Part shown: positions 26,686-35,965 of the stretch, piece after piece
Numbering within the stretch: position 1 is the first letter of the stretch
How the letters are laid out: every line of letters starts with the position of its first letter
Assembly (NCBI RefSeq): GCF_001663375.1
Contig: NZ_LCTF01000016.1
Location: forward strand, 1 to 48,673
Direction of reading: 5' to 3'
Source of the DNA: Caldivirga sp. MU80
GTDB taxonomy: Archaea; Thermoproteota; Thermoprotei; Thermoproteales; Thermocladiaceae
DNA length: 48,673 bases
Translations under genes and position numbers: made by a program
Notes under the pieces: generated by a model
Told to the model about the DNA's origin: nothing
Seen by the model: the letters and a program-made list of their open reading frames with translations, nothing else
Database searches by the model: none

Positions 26686-26741
26686 CCATACTAGAACTTA
26701 ACCAAACCAATGCTTAAAAGGTACCGTTAAATCCACTGCCA

Positions 26742-27896
26742 ATGGTTATTAAAAACGGAGTTCAAGTGCTCTTTGATGAAGGTTACGTTAACGACTTGAG
26801 GGGTAGGAGGATTGGTATCGTCACTAACCATAGCGCCCAATACCCAGGTAAGGGGCACCTGGTGGATCTACTGGTTAAGAGTGGGGTTGATGTGAGGGTT
26901 ATCTTCACCCCTGAGCATGGGTTAATGGGTGATAGGCCAGCCGGCGAGCACTACCCCAACGGAGCATATGGCGGCATCCCGGTCTATAGCCTATACGGTC
27001 CTAGGTACAAACCACCGGTTGATGTTATTAAGGGGCTTGACGCGGTAATATATAGCATTCAGGATGTTGGTGTTAGGTTCTACACCTACATATCAACACT
27101 GTTCTATACGCTTGAATCCTCAGGTAAGGCGGGCGTTAAGGTTATGGTGCTTGATAACCCAAACCCGTTAACTGGCCTAATAGTAGAGGGCCCTATACTG
27201 GACCCTGGGTTAAGGTCATTTATAGGAATCTGGAGCATCCCAATTAGGTATGGCTTAACGGCTGGTGAGTTAGCTAACCTATTCAACGATGAGGCTAACC
27301 TTAAGGCTGATTTAACGGTGGTTGGGCTTAGGGGTTGGGTTAGGGGTATGTGGTTTGATGAGACTGGGTTACCGTGGCCTAGGCCATCACCAGCTATGGT
27401 GAGCTTAGAGAGCGCGATAATGTACCCCGGTATTGGCCTATTCGAAGGTACTAATGTTAATGAGGGTAGGGGGACTGATAAGCCCTTCAGGGTCATTGGG
27501 GCTCCATGGCTTGATAATGTTAGGCTCATTGATGAGGCGTCGACGCTGGGGCTTAATGGTTTGGAGTTAAGGCCAGTGGTCTATAGGCCAGTGGGAAATG
27601 GGGTTAAGTATAGTGGTGAAGATTGCAGGGGTGTGGAGTTCGTGATTAAGAGTAGGGTTGACTTAAGGCCCGTGAAGGCGGCCCTAGCCTTAATCAACAT
27701 TATTAACCGTATACACCCAGGTAGATTCAGCTTCATTGAGCGTAACGGTTCATATCACTTCGACTACCTGGTTGGTAGAGGGAACGTTAGAGGTTTGTTA
27801 ATGGGCGGTGATATTGATGAAGTTATGAGGATTGTTGATGAGGGTATTGAGGATTACCTAAGGAAAGTTAGGAGATACATGATCTATGGTAATTAA
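26742..27896 (+). CDS. DUF1343 family protein, NamZ-like exo-beta-N-acetylmuramidase candidate
   Basis: A 384-residue member of DUF1343, now GH171, whose characterised bacterial member NamZ releases terminal N-acetylmuramate from cell-wall fragments. Matching segments are GRRIGIVTNHSAQYPGKGHL, VRVIFTPEHGLMGDRPAGEH, DAVIYSIQDVGVRFYTYIST, KVMVLDNPNPLTGLIVEGPI, IPIRYGLTAGELANLFN and GIGLFEGTNVNEGRGTDKPF, all near-canonical. No signal peptide is seen, so it may act in the cytoplasm. TTAAAAGG about 27 bases before the ATG suggests a leaderless mRNA. Its pairing with a SIS gene in an archaeon that makes no murein is unusual. Confidence 0.85.
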   Translation: MVIKNGVQVLFDEGYVNDLRGRRIGIVTNHSAQYPGKGHLVDLLVKSGVDVRVIFTPEHGLMGDRPAGEHYPNGAYGGIPVYSLYGPRYKPPVDVIKGLDAVIYSIQDVGVRFYTYISTLFYTLESSGKAGVKVMVLDNPNPLTGLIVEGPILDPGLRSFIGIWSIPIRYGLTAGELANLFNDEANLKADLTVVGLRGWVRGMWFDETGLPWPRPSPAMVSLESAIMYPGIGLFEGTNVNEGRGTDKPFRVIGAPWLDNVRLIDEASTLGLNGLELRPVVYRPVGNGVKYSGEDCRGVEFVIKSRVDLRPVKAALALINIINRIHPGRFSFIERNGSYHFDYLVGRGNVRGLLMGGDIDEVMRIVDEGIEDYLRKVRRYMIYGN

Positions 27897-27899
27897 GCT

Positions 27900-30593
27900 C
27901 TATTGAGTCAGTAGGTGCTTAACAGCGTTGATAATGTCCTCATGGCTAATGGGTTTAGTGAAGACCCCCTGAGCAAACGTAACACTACCCCCACCCCTGC
28001 CCCCAATTTCGCTAAGCGCCTTAGCAACATCCACCGCCTTAACCTTGCCATTTGTGTAGACTTGGTACTCCCTCCCATGGGTTAGGATTAATACGTCACC
28101 TTGGTACCTGGTGGCTAACTCCTGTAGGTAATCCTTAACCCAGTAATCCTCAGCGTAAACGGCAACCCTAACCCCATTTATTGTTAAGGTTGACTTAGCC
28201 AATTTGGCTAAGTCGGCATCAATGGCCTTACGGGCAAGTAGCCTACTCCTCTCATTAGCCTCGTTAAGCTCCTTAAGTAGCCTATCCACCGCCTTAACGG
28301 CCTCATCCCTACCTACACCCAGCTTACCTGATATGAACTCCAATGCATCCTCAAGGCCCCTAACGTAATTCAGCGCATACCTGCCTGTGGTGAAGATGAA
28401 TCTAACCACCCCCTCCTGTATCTTCTCGACCTTAACTATCTTTATTAAACCAACCTTACTGGTGCTGTCCAGGTGGGTTCCACCGCAAGCCTCAACATCA
28501 TACATGTCCTCGCCCTCACCAATCCTAACAATCCTCACCGTGCCCCCAGGCACCACACCACCCTGGTAAATTATGAAGCCATACTTGGCCTCAGCCTCAT
28601 TCCTAGGCATGAACTCCGCCTTAACCGGGATATCCCCCAGAACCACCTCATTGGCCAACTCCTCAATTCTCCTAACCTCCTCAGGCGTTGGTAGCCTATA
28701 GTGGGTTACGTCAATCCTACTGAACGGTATGTCCTTCTGGGCGCCCGCCTGCCAGACATGCTTACCTAGGACCCTTCTAATGCTTTGAAGCAGTATGTGG
28801 GTTCCGGTGTGCATCCTCATTAGGCCAAGCCTCCTCTCGGAGTCAATAACCATCTCCACCGTGTCGCCGGCATTAGGCACTGGCCCCTCGACAACGTGCA
28901 GTATCACTGGTCCAGCCCTCTGCACATCAACAACCTTAGCCTCAAGCCCATTGAACCTCAACACACCCCTATCGGCTGGTTGACCACCACCCTCGGGGTA
29001 GAATATGGTTTCATCAAGCACTACGTACCTACCCTTAATAACCTTAAGCACCTTAGCCTTACCGGTGAACATGTATGGGTTCTCGTAGAACAATTCCCTA
29101 GTAGGCTTAAGGTCTATCACATCATCGGCGGTAACGTCAACCTTCCCACCCTCCTCACCCCTACTCGGTCTCTGGTGCCTACTGGCTAGGATCTCGTAGA
29201 AGTTGTCGGGTACATCAACTTTAACACCCCTCTTAGCCGCCTCATCCCTAACAACCTCGGGTGGTATGCCGTGTGAGTCGTATAGGTTTATCAAGTCCTC
29301 AAGGGTCACCTTACCCCTTATCCTACTCATTAACTTGGGCAGCTGGTTTATGGCGGACTTATACTTACCCTCCTCTAAACCAACCAACTCAATTATAAGC
29401 TGCCTACTATCCTTCAGCTCAGGGTAATCATTAACTAGATAATTTAAATGCAGGTTGAAGATCTCTGCCAACGGTACCTCAGCCCCTATTGAGTAAAGGT
29501 ACTTAAGCATCCTCCTGATTAGCAGCCTAGCCAAGTAACCAACGCCTGAGTTTGATGGTATCACGCCGTCGTTTATCATCCAGGAGACCGTCCTTGAGTG
29601 ATCAGCCAGTACGTAGAGCGTCTCCTGGGGCTTAACCACGTTGATTAACTCCGTGGGCTCAACCCCAATCCTCCTAGCCACCTCAACATAGGCCTTGTCT
29701 AGTGCTATTACCTCCGGGTCAAGTTGACCCATGTGTATGGCTAGGGACGCCATGAGTTTCTCATCAGGCCTAGGCAGACCCAGCAATCCCCTAGCCCTAC
29801 TTAGGAACTCTCCAAAGACAGCCTCGTATATGGTTGGCTTACCCGTTAGGACCCAGTAAATCCTCTCAAGGCCATAGCCCGTATCCACGATTCTAATCGG
29901 CATCTCCCTATACTCACCGCCAACCACCCTGTAGTGCATGAAGACCAGCGTGGCCACCTCAAGCCCCCTAACCAATACCTCAAAGGACTCACCAGCATTG
30001 CCGCCACCCTCCCAAATGTTCTCCTTATAAGTCACCTCATCATCCCTAAACCCAAGCTCCCTCGTGAAGAACTCGTGGGCGTACTCAACCGTCTCATCAA
30101 CCCAGTAAACCTCCTTACCTGGGAAGTTGAAGGCGTGGTGAGCCATCATTTCAAAACCAGTCAGGTGCCTACCGCTCCTACCCACCTTATCCACGTCCGT
30201 TAGCCTAATGCTTGGTTGCGATATTGTAAGTGGGTTAGCTGGTGGTGGGACGACTCCCTCGGTTACCCAGGGTTGGAAGTCGTATATTGAGGCGCCCACC
30301 AGGTAGACGTCGTTCCTCCACCTGGCCACCACAGGGTACCTGTTAATCCTAGTGTGCCCCCTCCTCTCGAAGAAGCCTAGGAATCTCTCCCTAACGTCCC
30401 TAATGGACTCTGGCCTAAAGGTGCCTGGCGGGTTACCTATGAAGCCGTATGGGGTGCAGGGTTGGTCACCGCAGTTGTCCTGGCTTGGGTTAAGCGTCCA
30501 GTAGTGGTGGCCGCAGTATGGGCACTTACCCCTCCTAAACCCCCTACTTACGAACAGCCTTGTCCTAAGTAGACTCTCATTGAACACGGGCAC
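27900..30593 (-). CDS. alaS: Alanyl-tRNA synthetase, archaeal type
   Basis: Charges tRNA-Ala. The 897-residue protein begins with the archaeal zinc-binding stretch CPYCGHHYWTLNPSQDNCGD, then the class II catalytic core (FFERRGHTRINRYPVVARW, IRIVDTGYGLERIYW). The editing domain has MHTGTHILLQSIRRV and DVEACGGTHLDSTSKVG, giving the HxxxH and CxxxH metal ligands. The C-terminal DHHA1-like region holds GGRGGGSVTFAQG. Starts at GTG 30593. Convergent with the NamZ-like gene, separated by three bases. Confidence 0.96.
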   Translation of the reverse strand: MPVFNESLLRTRLFVSRGFRRGKCPYCGHHYWTLNPSQDNCGDQPCTPYGFIGNPPGTFRPESIRDVRERFLGFFERRGHTRINRYPVVARWRNDVYLVGASIYDFQPWVTEGVVPPPANPLTISQPSIRLTDVDKVGRSGRHLTGFEMMAHHAFNFPGKEVYWVDETVEYAHEFFTRELGFRDDEVTYKENIWEGGGNAGESFEVLVRGLEVATLVFMHYRVVGGEYREMPIRIVDTGYGLERIYWVLTGKPTIYEAVFGEFLSRARGLLGLPRPDEKLMASLAIHMGQLDPEVIALDKAYVEVARRIGVEPTELINVVKPQETLYVLADHSRTVSWMINDGVIPSNSGVGYLARLLIRRMLKYLYSIGAEVPLAEIFNLHLNYLVNDYPELKDSRQLIIELVGLEEGKYKSAINQLPKLMSRIRGKVTLEDLINLYDSHGIPPEVVRDEAAKRGVKVDVPDNFYEILASRHQRPSRGEEGGKVDVTADDVIDLKPTRELFYENPYMFTGKAKVLKVIKGRYVVLDETIFYPEGGGQPADRGVLRFNGLEAKVVDVQRAGPVILHVVEGPVPNAGDTVEMVIDSERRLGLMRMHTGTHILLQSIRRVLGKHVWQAGAQKDIPFSRIDVTHYRLPTPEEVRRIEELANEVVLGDIPVKAEFMPRNEAEAKYGFIIYQGGVVPGGTVRIVRIGEGEDMYDVEACGGTHLDSTSKVGLIKIVKVEKIQEGVVRFIFTTGRYALNYVRGLEDALEFISGKLGVGRDEAVKAVDRLLKELNEANERSRLLARKAIDADLAKLAKSTLTINGVRVAVYAEDYWVKDYLQELATRYQGDVLILTHGREYQVYTNGKVKAVDVAKALSEIGGRGGGSVTFAQGVFTKPISHEDIINAVKHLLTQ

Positions 30594-30709
30594 TCCACTT
30601 AGCCTTAACTGGGCTTAATTACTCTTTTGCAGTTACTAGCCCAGTAACCAACGTTACTTAACGTGATGTTGAGAGTTAGTGTTTTAATACTAGAGTGGGC
30701 TGACACCAT

Positions 30710-31012
30710 ATGCGTAGGAGGGGGGCTGTGGGTTTCCTAGTTACATCACTGCCGTATAGGGTTAAGGTATACTCGAACTTCCAGGTCCTCATACCTGCCA
30801 GCCTGGTTAGGGCTTTGGAGATTACGAACTTGAGGTACGTTAACGTAACCTTCAGGTACAATGATGCGATGGAGACAATTAGGGGTGTTAGGCTGCTTAG
30901 GACTAGGCACACAGATTCGAGGCAATTCACAATACCGAAGGAGGTTAGGGAGAAATATGGCATTAAGCCTGGGGACTACATAGAGATCCTGTCAATTACC
31001 CCTCTCTCATGA
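30710..31012 (+). CDS. AbrB/SpoVT-like DNA-binding protein (tandem swapped-hairpin type)
   Basis: A 100-residue protein, likely a transcription factor or antitoxin-type DNA binder. The C-terminal segment RQFTIPKEVREKYGIKPGDY followed by IEIL is a textbook AbrB-like strand-helix-strand. The N-terminal half (YRVKVYSNFQVLIPASLVRA) has the same pattern in degenerate form, so the protein may carry two half-sites in one chain. No toxin gene is adjacent. TTTTAATA at 30682-30689 lies about 24 bases before the ATG, indicating a leaderless transcript. Confidence 0.7.
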   Translation: MRRRGAVGFLVTSLPYRVKVYSNFQVLIPASLVRALEITNLRYVNVTFRYNDAMETIRGVRLLRTRHTDSRQFTIPKEVREKYGIKPGDYIEILSITPLS

Positions 31013-31018
31013 ACCACA

Positions 31019-32947
31019 CTACCGAAGGCTTAACTGGTTTTTAACAACCTTATCGTAATAGTCCATGAGCGGCACCCACACGGTCATAGGGCCTGGTTCC
31101 CTATTGGCCCACGCATAGTACGGTATTGCCTTAAACTTAATGGGCCTAATCGCCAGCTTAACGTCATTAATCGGCTCATACAGCCTACCCTGGGTGCCTA
31201 ACTCGTAGGCATCCCCCTCAATAATAACGACACCACCAAGCAGCACCCTGTTGAATCTAGCCTCAAGCCTGCAGGTAGTTTTCAAGGCTATGTTGTAGAC
31301 GTCAACACCTGGGTTATCCGTCTGTTCAATGCAGTAGATTAATGGCCCTCTCCTTATGGCAACCCTAGACGTGTTAGCCAGCACGTGTTGATGCGATGAC
31401 ATTAGATCAACATTCATAGGCATCCTTAAGGTTACCTCATCCCCGTAACTCCAGCTTCTCCTTACTCCAACGTACGTTGATGGGGTTAATTCATGCTCAT
31501 AATCCCCACCGTTAATCATTAGCTTGGCTCCACGGCTCCAACCCGGTATCCTTAGGTACAGTGTGAATTCGTCACTGTGACTTGGGTTAACCACCATGTT
31601 AACTTCACCATCCCAGGGATAGCTTGTTTTCACAATAAGCTCAACCACGTTATTACCTAGCCTAGCTCTAACACTCGATGAAACGTATAGGTGAACCCAC
31701 AGCCCATCACTTGACAGTGAGTATATGTAACCTGGGAGTGAAGCCAGCAACCTAGCTATGTTGGGTGGGCAGCATGCAACCTCAAACCAAGGCATCCTCC
31801 TATGGTAACCCCTACTGGCCAGTGGATTAACGTAGAAGAACTCCCTCCCATTCAGTGATACGCCAGCTAGGGCTGCATTGTAAAGGGCCAGTTCCATTAC
31901 GTCAGCGTACTTGGCCTCACCTGTGGCTAGGAGCATCCTGTAGTTCCACATTATATTGGCCACTGCGGCACAGGTCTCCGAGTAGGCCCTATCATTGGGT
32001 AATTCATACCTCTCACCTATGGATTCACCCTCATGTCTAGAGCCGACGCCACCCGTGATGTACATCCTGGTTTCGGTTAAGTCAACCCAAAGCCTATTCA
32101 ATGCATCCCACAGGCCCTTATCCCCAGTCTCCATGAACACGTCGGTTGTACCCGACATTAGGTAGAGGAACCTGACGGCATGGGCTATGGGTACTTCATT
32201 CAACTCCTTAATGGGCTTATGGTCAATGAAGTATTCATCATCGAAATCCCAGGCATTAGGCATCCCAAACCCCCTTAAGGTACCCCTACCCCTGGTGCTA
32301 ACTTGAAACACAGCCTCGTTAAGGTACCTCACATCCCCGCTCTCCCTATATAATTCAATAAGTGCCATTTCAACCTCTGGGTGTCCATCAACGGCTACTA
32401 TGCCGTGATCATTGAAGTTGTCAACTATGTGGTTAGCCAACTTAACCGCAGTGTCATAAAGCCTTTGACAAGCCCCACCCCTCCTGCAGGCAATTGCCGC
32501 TTGAATTAGGTGGCCGGCGCAGTATAATTCATGGGATTGCCTAAGGTACCTGTACCTATTACTGAGTCTATCGTGGAAGTACGTGTTTATGTAGCCGTCG
32601 GGTAATTGGGCCTTTGAGACAGCGTCAACGACGTCATTAAGCATCTTAGCCAATTCGTCACTATGCATGTAGGTGAGTAGCCATGCAGTTGCCTCAATCC
32701 ACTTATAGACATCGGAGTCATTGAATAGTAAACCCCTAAACCCACCCTTAAAATCACCTGAAACCCTCCTAAAATTATCAACCCTCCCAGTCTCCTCAAG
32801 GAGGTTATACATCCTGGGTAGAGTTACCCTCGCAAGAGTGTTTAACCTAGGCAACCAGAAGTCGTCATTAACCTTAACGTTACTTATTGAAACGGGTCTT
32901 AACCTAGCGTATGGGCTATTAGAAGTGTCAACTATGAAAGCCCCCAT
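31019..32947 (-). CDS. GH127 family beta-L-arabinofuranosidase (DUF1680)
   Basis: Glycosidase releasing terminal beta-L-arabinofuranose from plant-type oligosaccharides. The 642-residue protein matches GH127 throughout: VKVNDDFWLPRLNTLARVTL, YINTYFHDRLSNRYRYLRQS, HELYCAGHLIQAAIAC, YITGGVGSRHEGESIGERYE, then AYSETCAAVANIMWN and WFEVACCPPNIARLLASLPG, which carry the glutamate and cysteine cluster known as the zinc and nucleophile site of this family. There is no clear signal peptide, so it is probably cytoplasmic. ACTTATAAGG about 26 bases before the ATG is its promoter, and a transposon copy lies just beyond it. Confidence 0.93.
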   Translation of the reverse strand: MGAFIVDTSNSPYARLRPVSISNVKVNDDFWLPRLNTLARVTLPRMYNLLEETGRVDNFRRVSGDFKGGFRGLLFNDSDVYKWIEATAWLLTYMHSDELAKMLNDVVDAVSKAQLPDGYINTYFHDRLSNRYRYLRQSHELYCAGHLIQAAIACRRGGACQRLYDTAVKLANHIVDNFNDHGIVAVDGHPEVEMALIELYRESGDVRYLNEAVFQVSTRGRGTLRGFGMPNAWDFDDEYFIDHKPIKELNEVPIAHAVRFLYLMSGTTDVFMETGDKGLWDALNRLWVDLTETRMYITGGVGSRHEGESIGERYELPNDRAYSETCAAVANIMWNYRMLLATGEAKYADVMELALYNAALAGVSLNGREFFYVNPLASRGYHRRMPWFEVACCPPNIARLLASLPGYIYSLSSDGLWVHLYVSSSVRARLGNNVVELIVKTSYPWDGEVNMVVNPSHSDEFTLYLRIPGWSRGAKLMINGGDYEHELTPSTYVGVRRSWSYGDEVTLRMPMNVDLMSSHQHVLANTSRVAIRRGPLIYCIEQTDNPGVDVYNIALKTTCRLEARFNRVLLGGVVIIEGDAYELGTQGRLYEPINDVKLAIRPIKFKAIPYYAWANREPGPMTVWVPLMDYYDKVVKNQLSLR

Positions 32948-32993
32948 TGATTATACACCGCATGAATTCCCTTATAAGTATTGTATAGCTTTA

Positions 32994-33169
32994 ATGACCT
33001 TCTCCCTGCCTTTGTTGGGCGGGGTTTTCATTGTGGGGGTCTTGGTTGTTACCCCTCTTTGGGGGTTACTAAATACCCTGCCTAGTGTTGGGTTTAACCC
33101 CCATTGCTATGAACCCCACGTAGTGAGGCAACCCTGCCCCTAGAAGGAACAGGGCTTGTAGTTCATTTT
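32994..33169 (-). mobile_element. Non-autonomous IS200/IS605-type element, copy 2 (176 bp)
   Basis: On the minus strand it follows the tetranucleotide TGAC, begins AAAATGAACTACAAGCCCTG and ends GAGAAGGTCAT. The inner hairpin CCCC/GGGG (plus strand ACCCCTCTTTGGGGGTT) and CCTGCC/GGGCGGGG-type end stem match the other copies, with more drift than copy 3. It lies between the GH127 promoter and the PEBP gene, about 17 bases upstream of the GH127 TATA box. No coding capacity. The remaining bases of the gap (33170-33301) hold nothing recognisable. Confidence 0.8.
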
Positions 33170-33301
33170 GTCAGTTGAAACGCCGACACATCACCAACTC
33201 ATCGTAACTCTGATTCATCACCAAGTGCACCTACCACCGCTATTAATAAGTTTTCATTATGAATGAACTCTGATATAATTGTAATTGAGGAAGTGGTAAC
33301 C

Positions 33302-33766
33302 TCAACGCCTTCTGCCGTACCTACCCATTACATATGCCTCAGCCAGGATGTGGCCCTCCATTGCCCTCCTAACTTCACTTAACCCTGCACTAGGCCTTAG
33401 GTTAAGGGTTGCATCCAGGGCGTAGAGCCTAAAGTAGTACCTATGGGGTGGGTGGGTTCTGGGTGGGCATGGGCCACCGTAGCCAACCCTGCCGAAGTCG
33501 TTAACACCCTGAAGTCCAACCCCAGGTACCTCCGGTCTCTTAGGCACATTCTCGGGTAGTTGGCTTAGGTTAGGTGGTATGTTGTATAGGACCCAGTGCG
33601 TGAAGGTTCCGCCTGGTGCATCAGGATCCTCCATTATGAGGACGAAACTCTTAACACCAGCCGGCACCTCAAGCCACCTTAAAGGTGGTGAAACGTCATC
33701 ACCATCGCACGTGTATTTAACTGGTATCGTGTCCTCGCTCCTGAAGGCTGGGCTCTCAACCCTCAT
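33302..33766 (-). CDS. PEBP family protein (YbhB/YbcL type)
   Basis: A 154-residue phosphatidylethanolamine-binding-like protein. It has IPVKYTCDGDDVSPPLRWLE at the N-terminus, the anion-site motif FVLIMEDPDAPGGTFTHWVL, then NDFGRVGYGGPCPPRTHPPH and RYYFRLYALD, all standard for the bacterial/archaeal YbhB branch. Function in archaea is unknown; binding of small anionic ligands or protease inhibition has been proposed for relatives. No signal peptide. It is downstream of uL1 on the same strand. Confidence 0.92.
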   Translation of the reverse strand: MRVESPAFRSEDTIPVKYTCDGDDVSPPLRWLEVPAGVKSFVLIMEDPDAPGGTFTHWVLYNIPPNLSQLPENVPKRPEVPGVGLQGVNDFGRVGYGGPCPPRTHPPHRYYFRLYALDATLNLRPSAGLSEVRRAMEGHILAEAYVMGRYGRRR

Positions 33767-33804
33767 GGTGAATTACCCTGTGTAGGTGTTTTTATTAATT
33801 AACC

Positions 33805-34458
33805 TCATTGAGCCGTTATGTTAACCTTGATGGGCGGGCTCATGGTTAACTTCAACTCAACCTCCTTAAGCTTATCCCACCCGTACTTCCTAGCCACCTC
33901 CTCAAGCACGGCTACGGCGTTTTCAGCTATTTTACTGGGCTCCATGTCCTCGGTCCCAACCTTAACCATTATCTGGGGTTGGTCCCTAACCCTAACCCTA
34001 ACACTCCTCCTATACCTATCTATAAAAGCCTTCACGTCTGCATTGGGTGGCACCACATCGGGCATTTTACCCCTAGGCCCAAGTATTGGGCCCATTGTCC
34101 TACCTATCTGCACCATTAGATCCGGTGAAGCCAGGAAGAAGTCGAATTGCTGGGCAAGCTTCCTAACACTCTTCTTATCACTGAACTTACCGAGGTCATC
34201 CTTAGTTATGACTAGGTCGGCTCCAGCCTCCCTGGCTGCGGTTATCGTGGCACCGCTGGCAATAACACAAACCTTAGCCCTCTTACTCATTGGGTTCGGT
34301 AACGGGACTGTTAGGTTAATCCTGTTCTCAGGCTTCTTAACATCAACATCCCTCAACTTTATTATCAACTCCACTGTCTGGTTAAACCTCCGCCTCTTGG
34401 CAAGCTTCCTAACCTCCCCAAGGGCCCCCTCAATAATCTTAACGTAACTGCTGCTCAT
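33805..34458 (-). CDS. rpl1: Large ribosomal subunit protein uL1
   Basis: Stalk protein of the large subunit, 217 residues. RRFNQTVELIIKLRDVDVKK, then INLTVPLPNPMSKRAKVCVI, the middle DFFLASPDLMVQIGRTMGPI followed by LGPRGKMPDVVPPNADV (L1 signature), and the C-terminal KLTMSPPIKVNITAQ identify it. It stands alone here; the uL11, uL10 and P1 genes often linked with it are not adjacent. Confidence 0.96.
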   Translation of the reverse strand: MSSSYVKIIEGALGEVRKLAKRRRFNQTVELIIKLRDVDVKKPENRINLTVPLPNPMSKRAKVCVIASGATITAAREAGADLVITKDDLGKFSDKKSVRKLAQQFDFFLASPDLMVQIGRTMGPILGPRGKMPDVVPPNADVKAFIDRYRRSVRVRVRDQPQIMVKVGTEDMEPSKIAENAVAVLEEVARKYGWDKLKEVELKLTMSPPIKVNITAQ

Positions 34459-34508
34459 TAACCAACCTAGGCCCGGTGGATTTATAATGTTTTACTGCCA
34501 TTCAGCAT

Positions 34509-35317
34509 TCACCGTTCCATGTAACCTGCGGATTCGCTAATAATCCTCCTCGGCAACTCCCACCTAAACCTCACTGCAATGAACCTTAACGCTATTGTGG
34601 CAATCATTGACACTAGCGCTGACGTCGAATCACCGAGACCAATTAACCTAAGCATGAAGTAGGTTAAGGAGCCTATTATTGCCGCTGTAGCGTAGAATTC
34701 CCTAGTAAGTACCATTGGAATTTCATTAGCCAGCAGATCCCTAACCACACCACCACCAACGGCGGTTATTGCCCCCACCAGTGTTACGAGTAGTGGGTTA
34801 TGCGACACTGAATAAGCCAGTGAGGCACCTGATGCCGAGAACGCACCCAATCCCACGGCATCCGCGTATATCAATGGCTTACCTACATTATTGAAGAACC
34901 TGTAGAACACAAAGGTCGCTACACCTGCGGCTATGGCGGTTAATGGGTAGGGTAGGTAAGTTAAGTTTACCGGTGGGTAGATACCGAGGAGTACATTGGA
35001 TATTATGCCACCACCCAGCGCCATGACCCCCTCCCCGCCTTGGAGGGCGGGGTTTCACTCTGGGGGGTCTCGATTGTTACCCCCTCTTTGGGGGTTACTA
35101 AAAACCCTAGTAAAGCTGGGGTAGTAAACCTGACGCATAAGACCCCACTACGTGGGACGATCCCGCCCCTAGAAGGGGCGAGGCTTGACCATACTGTCAC
35201 GAATCCAAGCACAATAACGCCGAGTAGATCCATCCCCTTCCTAATGGCCTTCATGGAACCGGACACGGTAAATGCAACTATACCAATGTAGTTTGTTACC
35301 GTGAGTACAATATTCAT
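34509..35317 (-). pseudogene. TRIC/UPF0126 (YicG-like) membrane protein gene interrupted by a 173-bp transposon
   Basis: Two pieces flank the element at 35023-35195. The 5' piece (35317-35196) gives 40 codons plus two bases, ending VLGFV and then AC. The 3' piece starts with G at 35022 and continues GCGCTG. Joined, they encode VLGFVTALGGGIISNVLLG, exactly the UPF0126 consensus, and a complete 211-residue protein. The two UPF0126 repeats are the N-terminal half and the segment starting YADAVGLGAFSASGA with GAITAVGGGVVRDLL. Relatives form trimeric cation channels or glycine-family transporters. At present the 3' piece might start at an ATG created by the element border (35024). Confidence 0.88.
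35023..35195 (-). mobile_element. Non-autonomous IS200/IS605-type element, copy 3 (173 bp)
   Basis: On the minus strand it follows TGAC, begins AGTATGGTCAAGCCTCGCCC and ends GGGGAGGGGGTCAT. Stems visible on the plus strand are CCCGCC/GGGCGGG at 35035-35053, ACCCCC/GGGGGT near 35080-35096, CCCCACTACGTGGG, and CCCGCCCCT/AGGGGCGAGG near 35162-35183. The boundaries are fixed by restoring the interrupted reading frame. No target duplication and no coding capacity. Confidence 0.88.
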
Positions 35318-35410
35318 AACGGATCCTTACAGCGCTTTTTATTAAGGACTCCTCTGGCCATTCATTGGGCTGGAAATGTTTAAATAATCTCCAATGCATG
35401 GGTTTGATTA

Positions 35411-35965
35411 ATGAGGTATTGGTCGGTTAGTGACGAGGATGTGATCAATTTGGTTAAGAGGAGGTATAACGTAACCGTGACCTCTGACCAGATAGCTAGG
35501 GCTAGGGGTTTTGAGTATAGGATTAGTTGGAAGAAGGCTATTGAAACAGCCAGGGCTGTGAGGTTCCTAACCATTAAGCAGGCGGAGGAGTACATGGAGA
35601 GGGTTAAGAAGCTTGAGGCGCCTGTACCCATCAAGGAGTTCACTAAGAAGCAGGCGCACCACAACGTGCCTTGGGTTGGTTGGCCCGTGGCCAAGTGGCC
35701 GGTTAAGGTGGCGGATGCCTTCCTAGAGGTCCTTAGGAACCTTGAGAACAACGCCAGTTATAGAGGTTTAAACGTTGATAGCACTGTGATTGTGCATGCG
35801 TCGGCAAGTAAGGGTATGAGGATTAAGAACTACATGCCGAGGGCCTTCGGTAGGGCTACACCGTGGTTCCACGACACGGTTAACATAGAGCTTGTTGGTG
35901 TTGAGCTACCAGCCGACCTGGTCCCAAGGAAGTTCAGTTGGGCCAGGGTCCTTAAGGCTGTATAA
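35411..35965 (+). CDS. rpl22: Large ribosomal subunit protein uL22
   Basis: A 184-residue archaeal L22. SWKKAIETARAVRFLTIKQA near the N-terminus, KKQAHHNVPWVGWPVAKWPV, and the C-terminal VIVHASASKGMRIKNYMPRA followed by GRATPW are conserved L17/L22 segments. It is found by itself rather than in the S19-L22-S3 cluster, suggesting rearrangement of ribosomal operons. GTTTAAATAAT lies about 30 bases before the ATG. Confidence 0.95.
   Translation: MRYWSVSDEDVINLVKRRYNVTVTSDQIARARGFEYRISWKKAIETARAVRFLTIKQAEEYMERVKKLEAPVPIKEFTKKQAHHNVPWVGWPVAKWPVKVADAFLEVLRNLENNASYRGLNVDSTVIVHASASKGMRIKNYMPRAFGRATPWFHDTVNIELVGVELPADLVPRKFSWARVLKAV

Noticed and set aside
33818..34447. Open frame of 209 codons on the plus strand
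   Set aside because: It is fully antisense to uL1, which is certain; composition is typical of a shadow frame.
8304..35195. Reading the small elements as self-removing introns (IStron-like) rather than DNA insertions
   Set aside because: They lack group I intron core sequences and bulge-helix-bulge splice motifs at the borders, and copy 2 is intergenic; single-strand transposition explains all borders.
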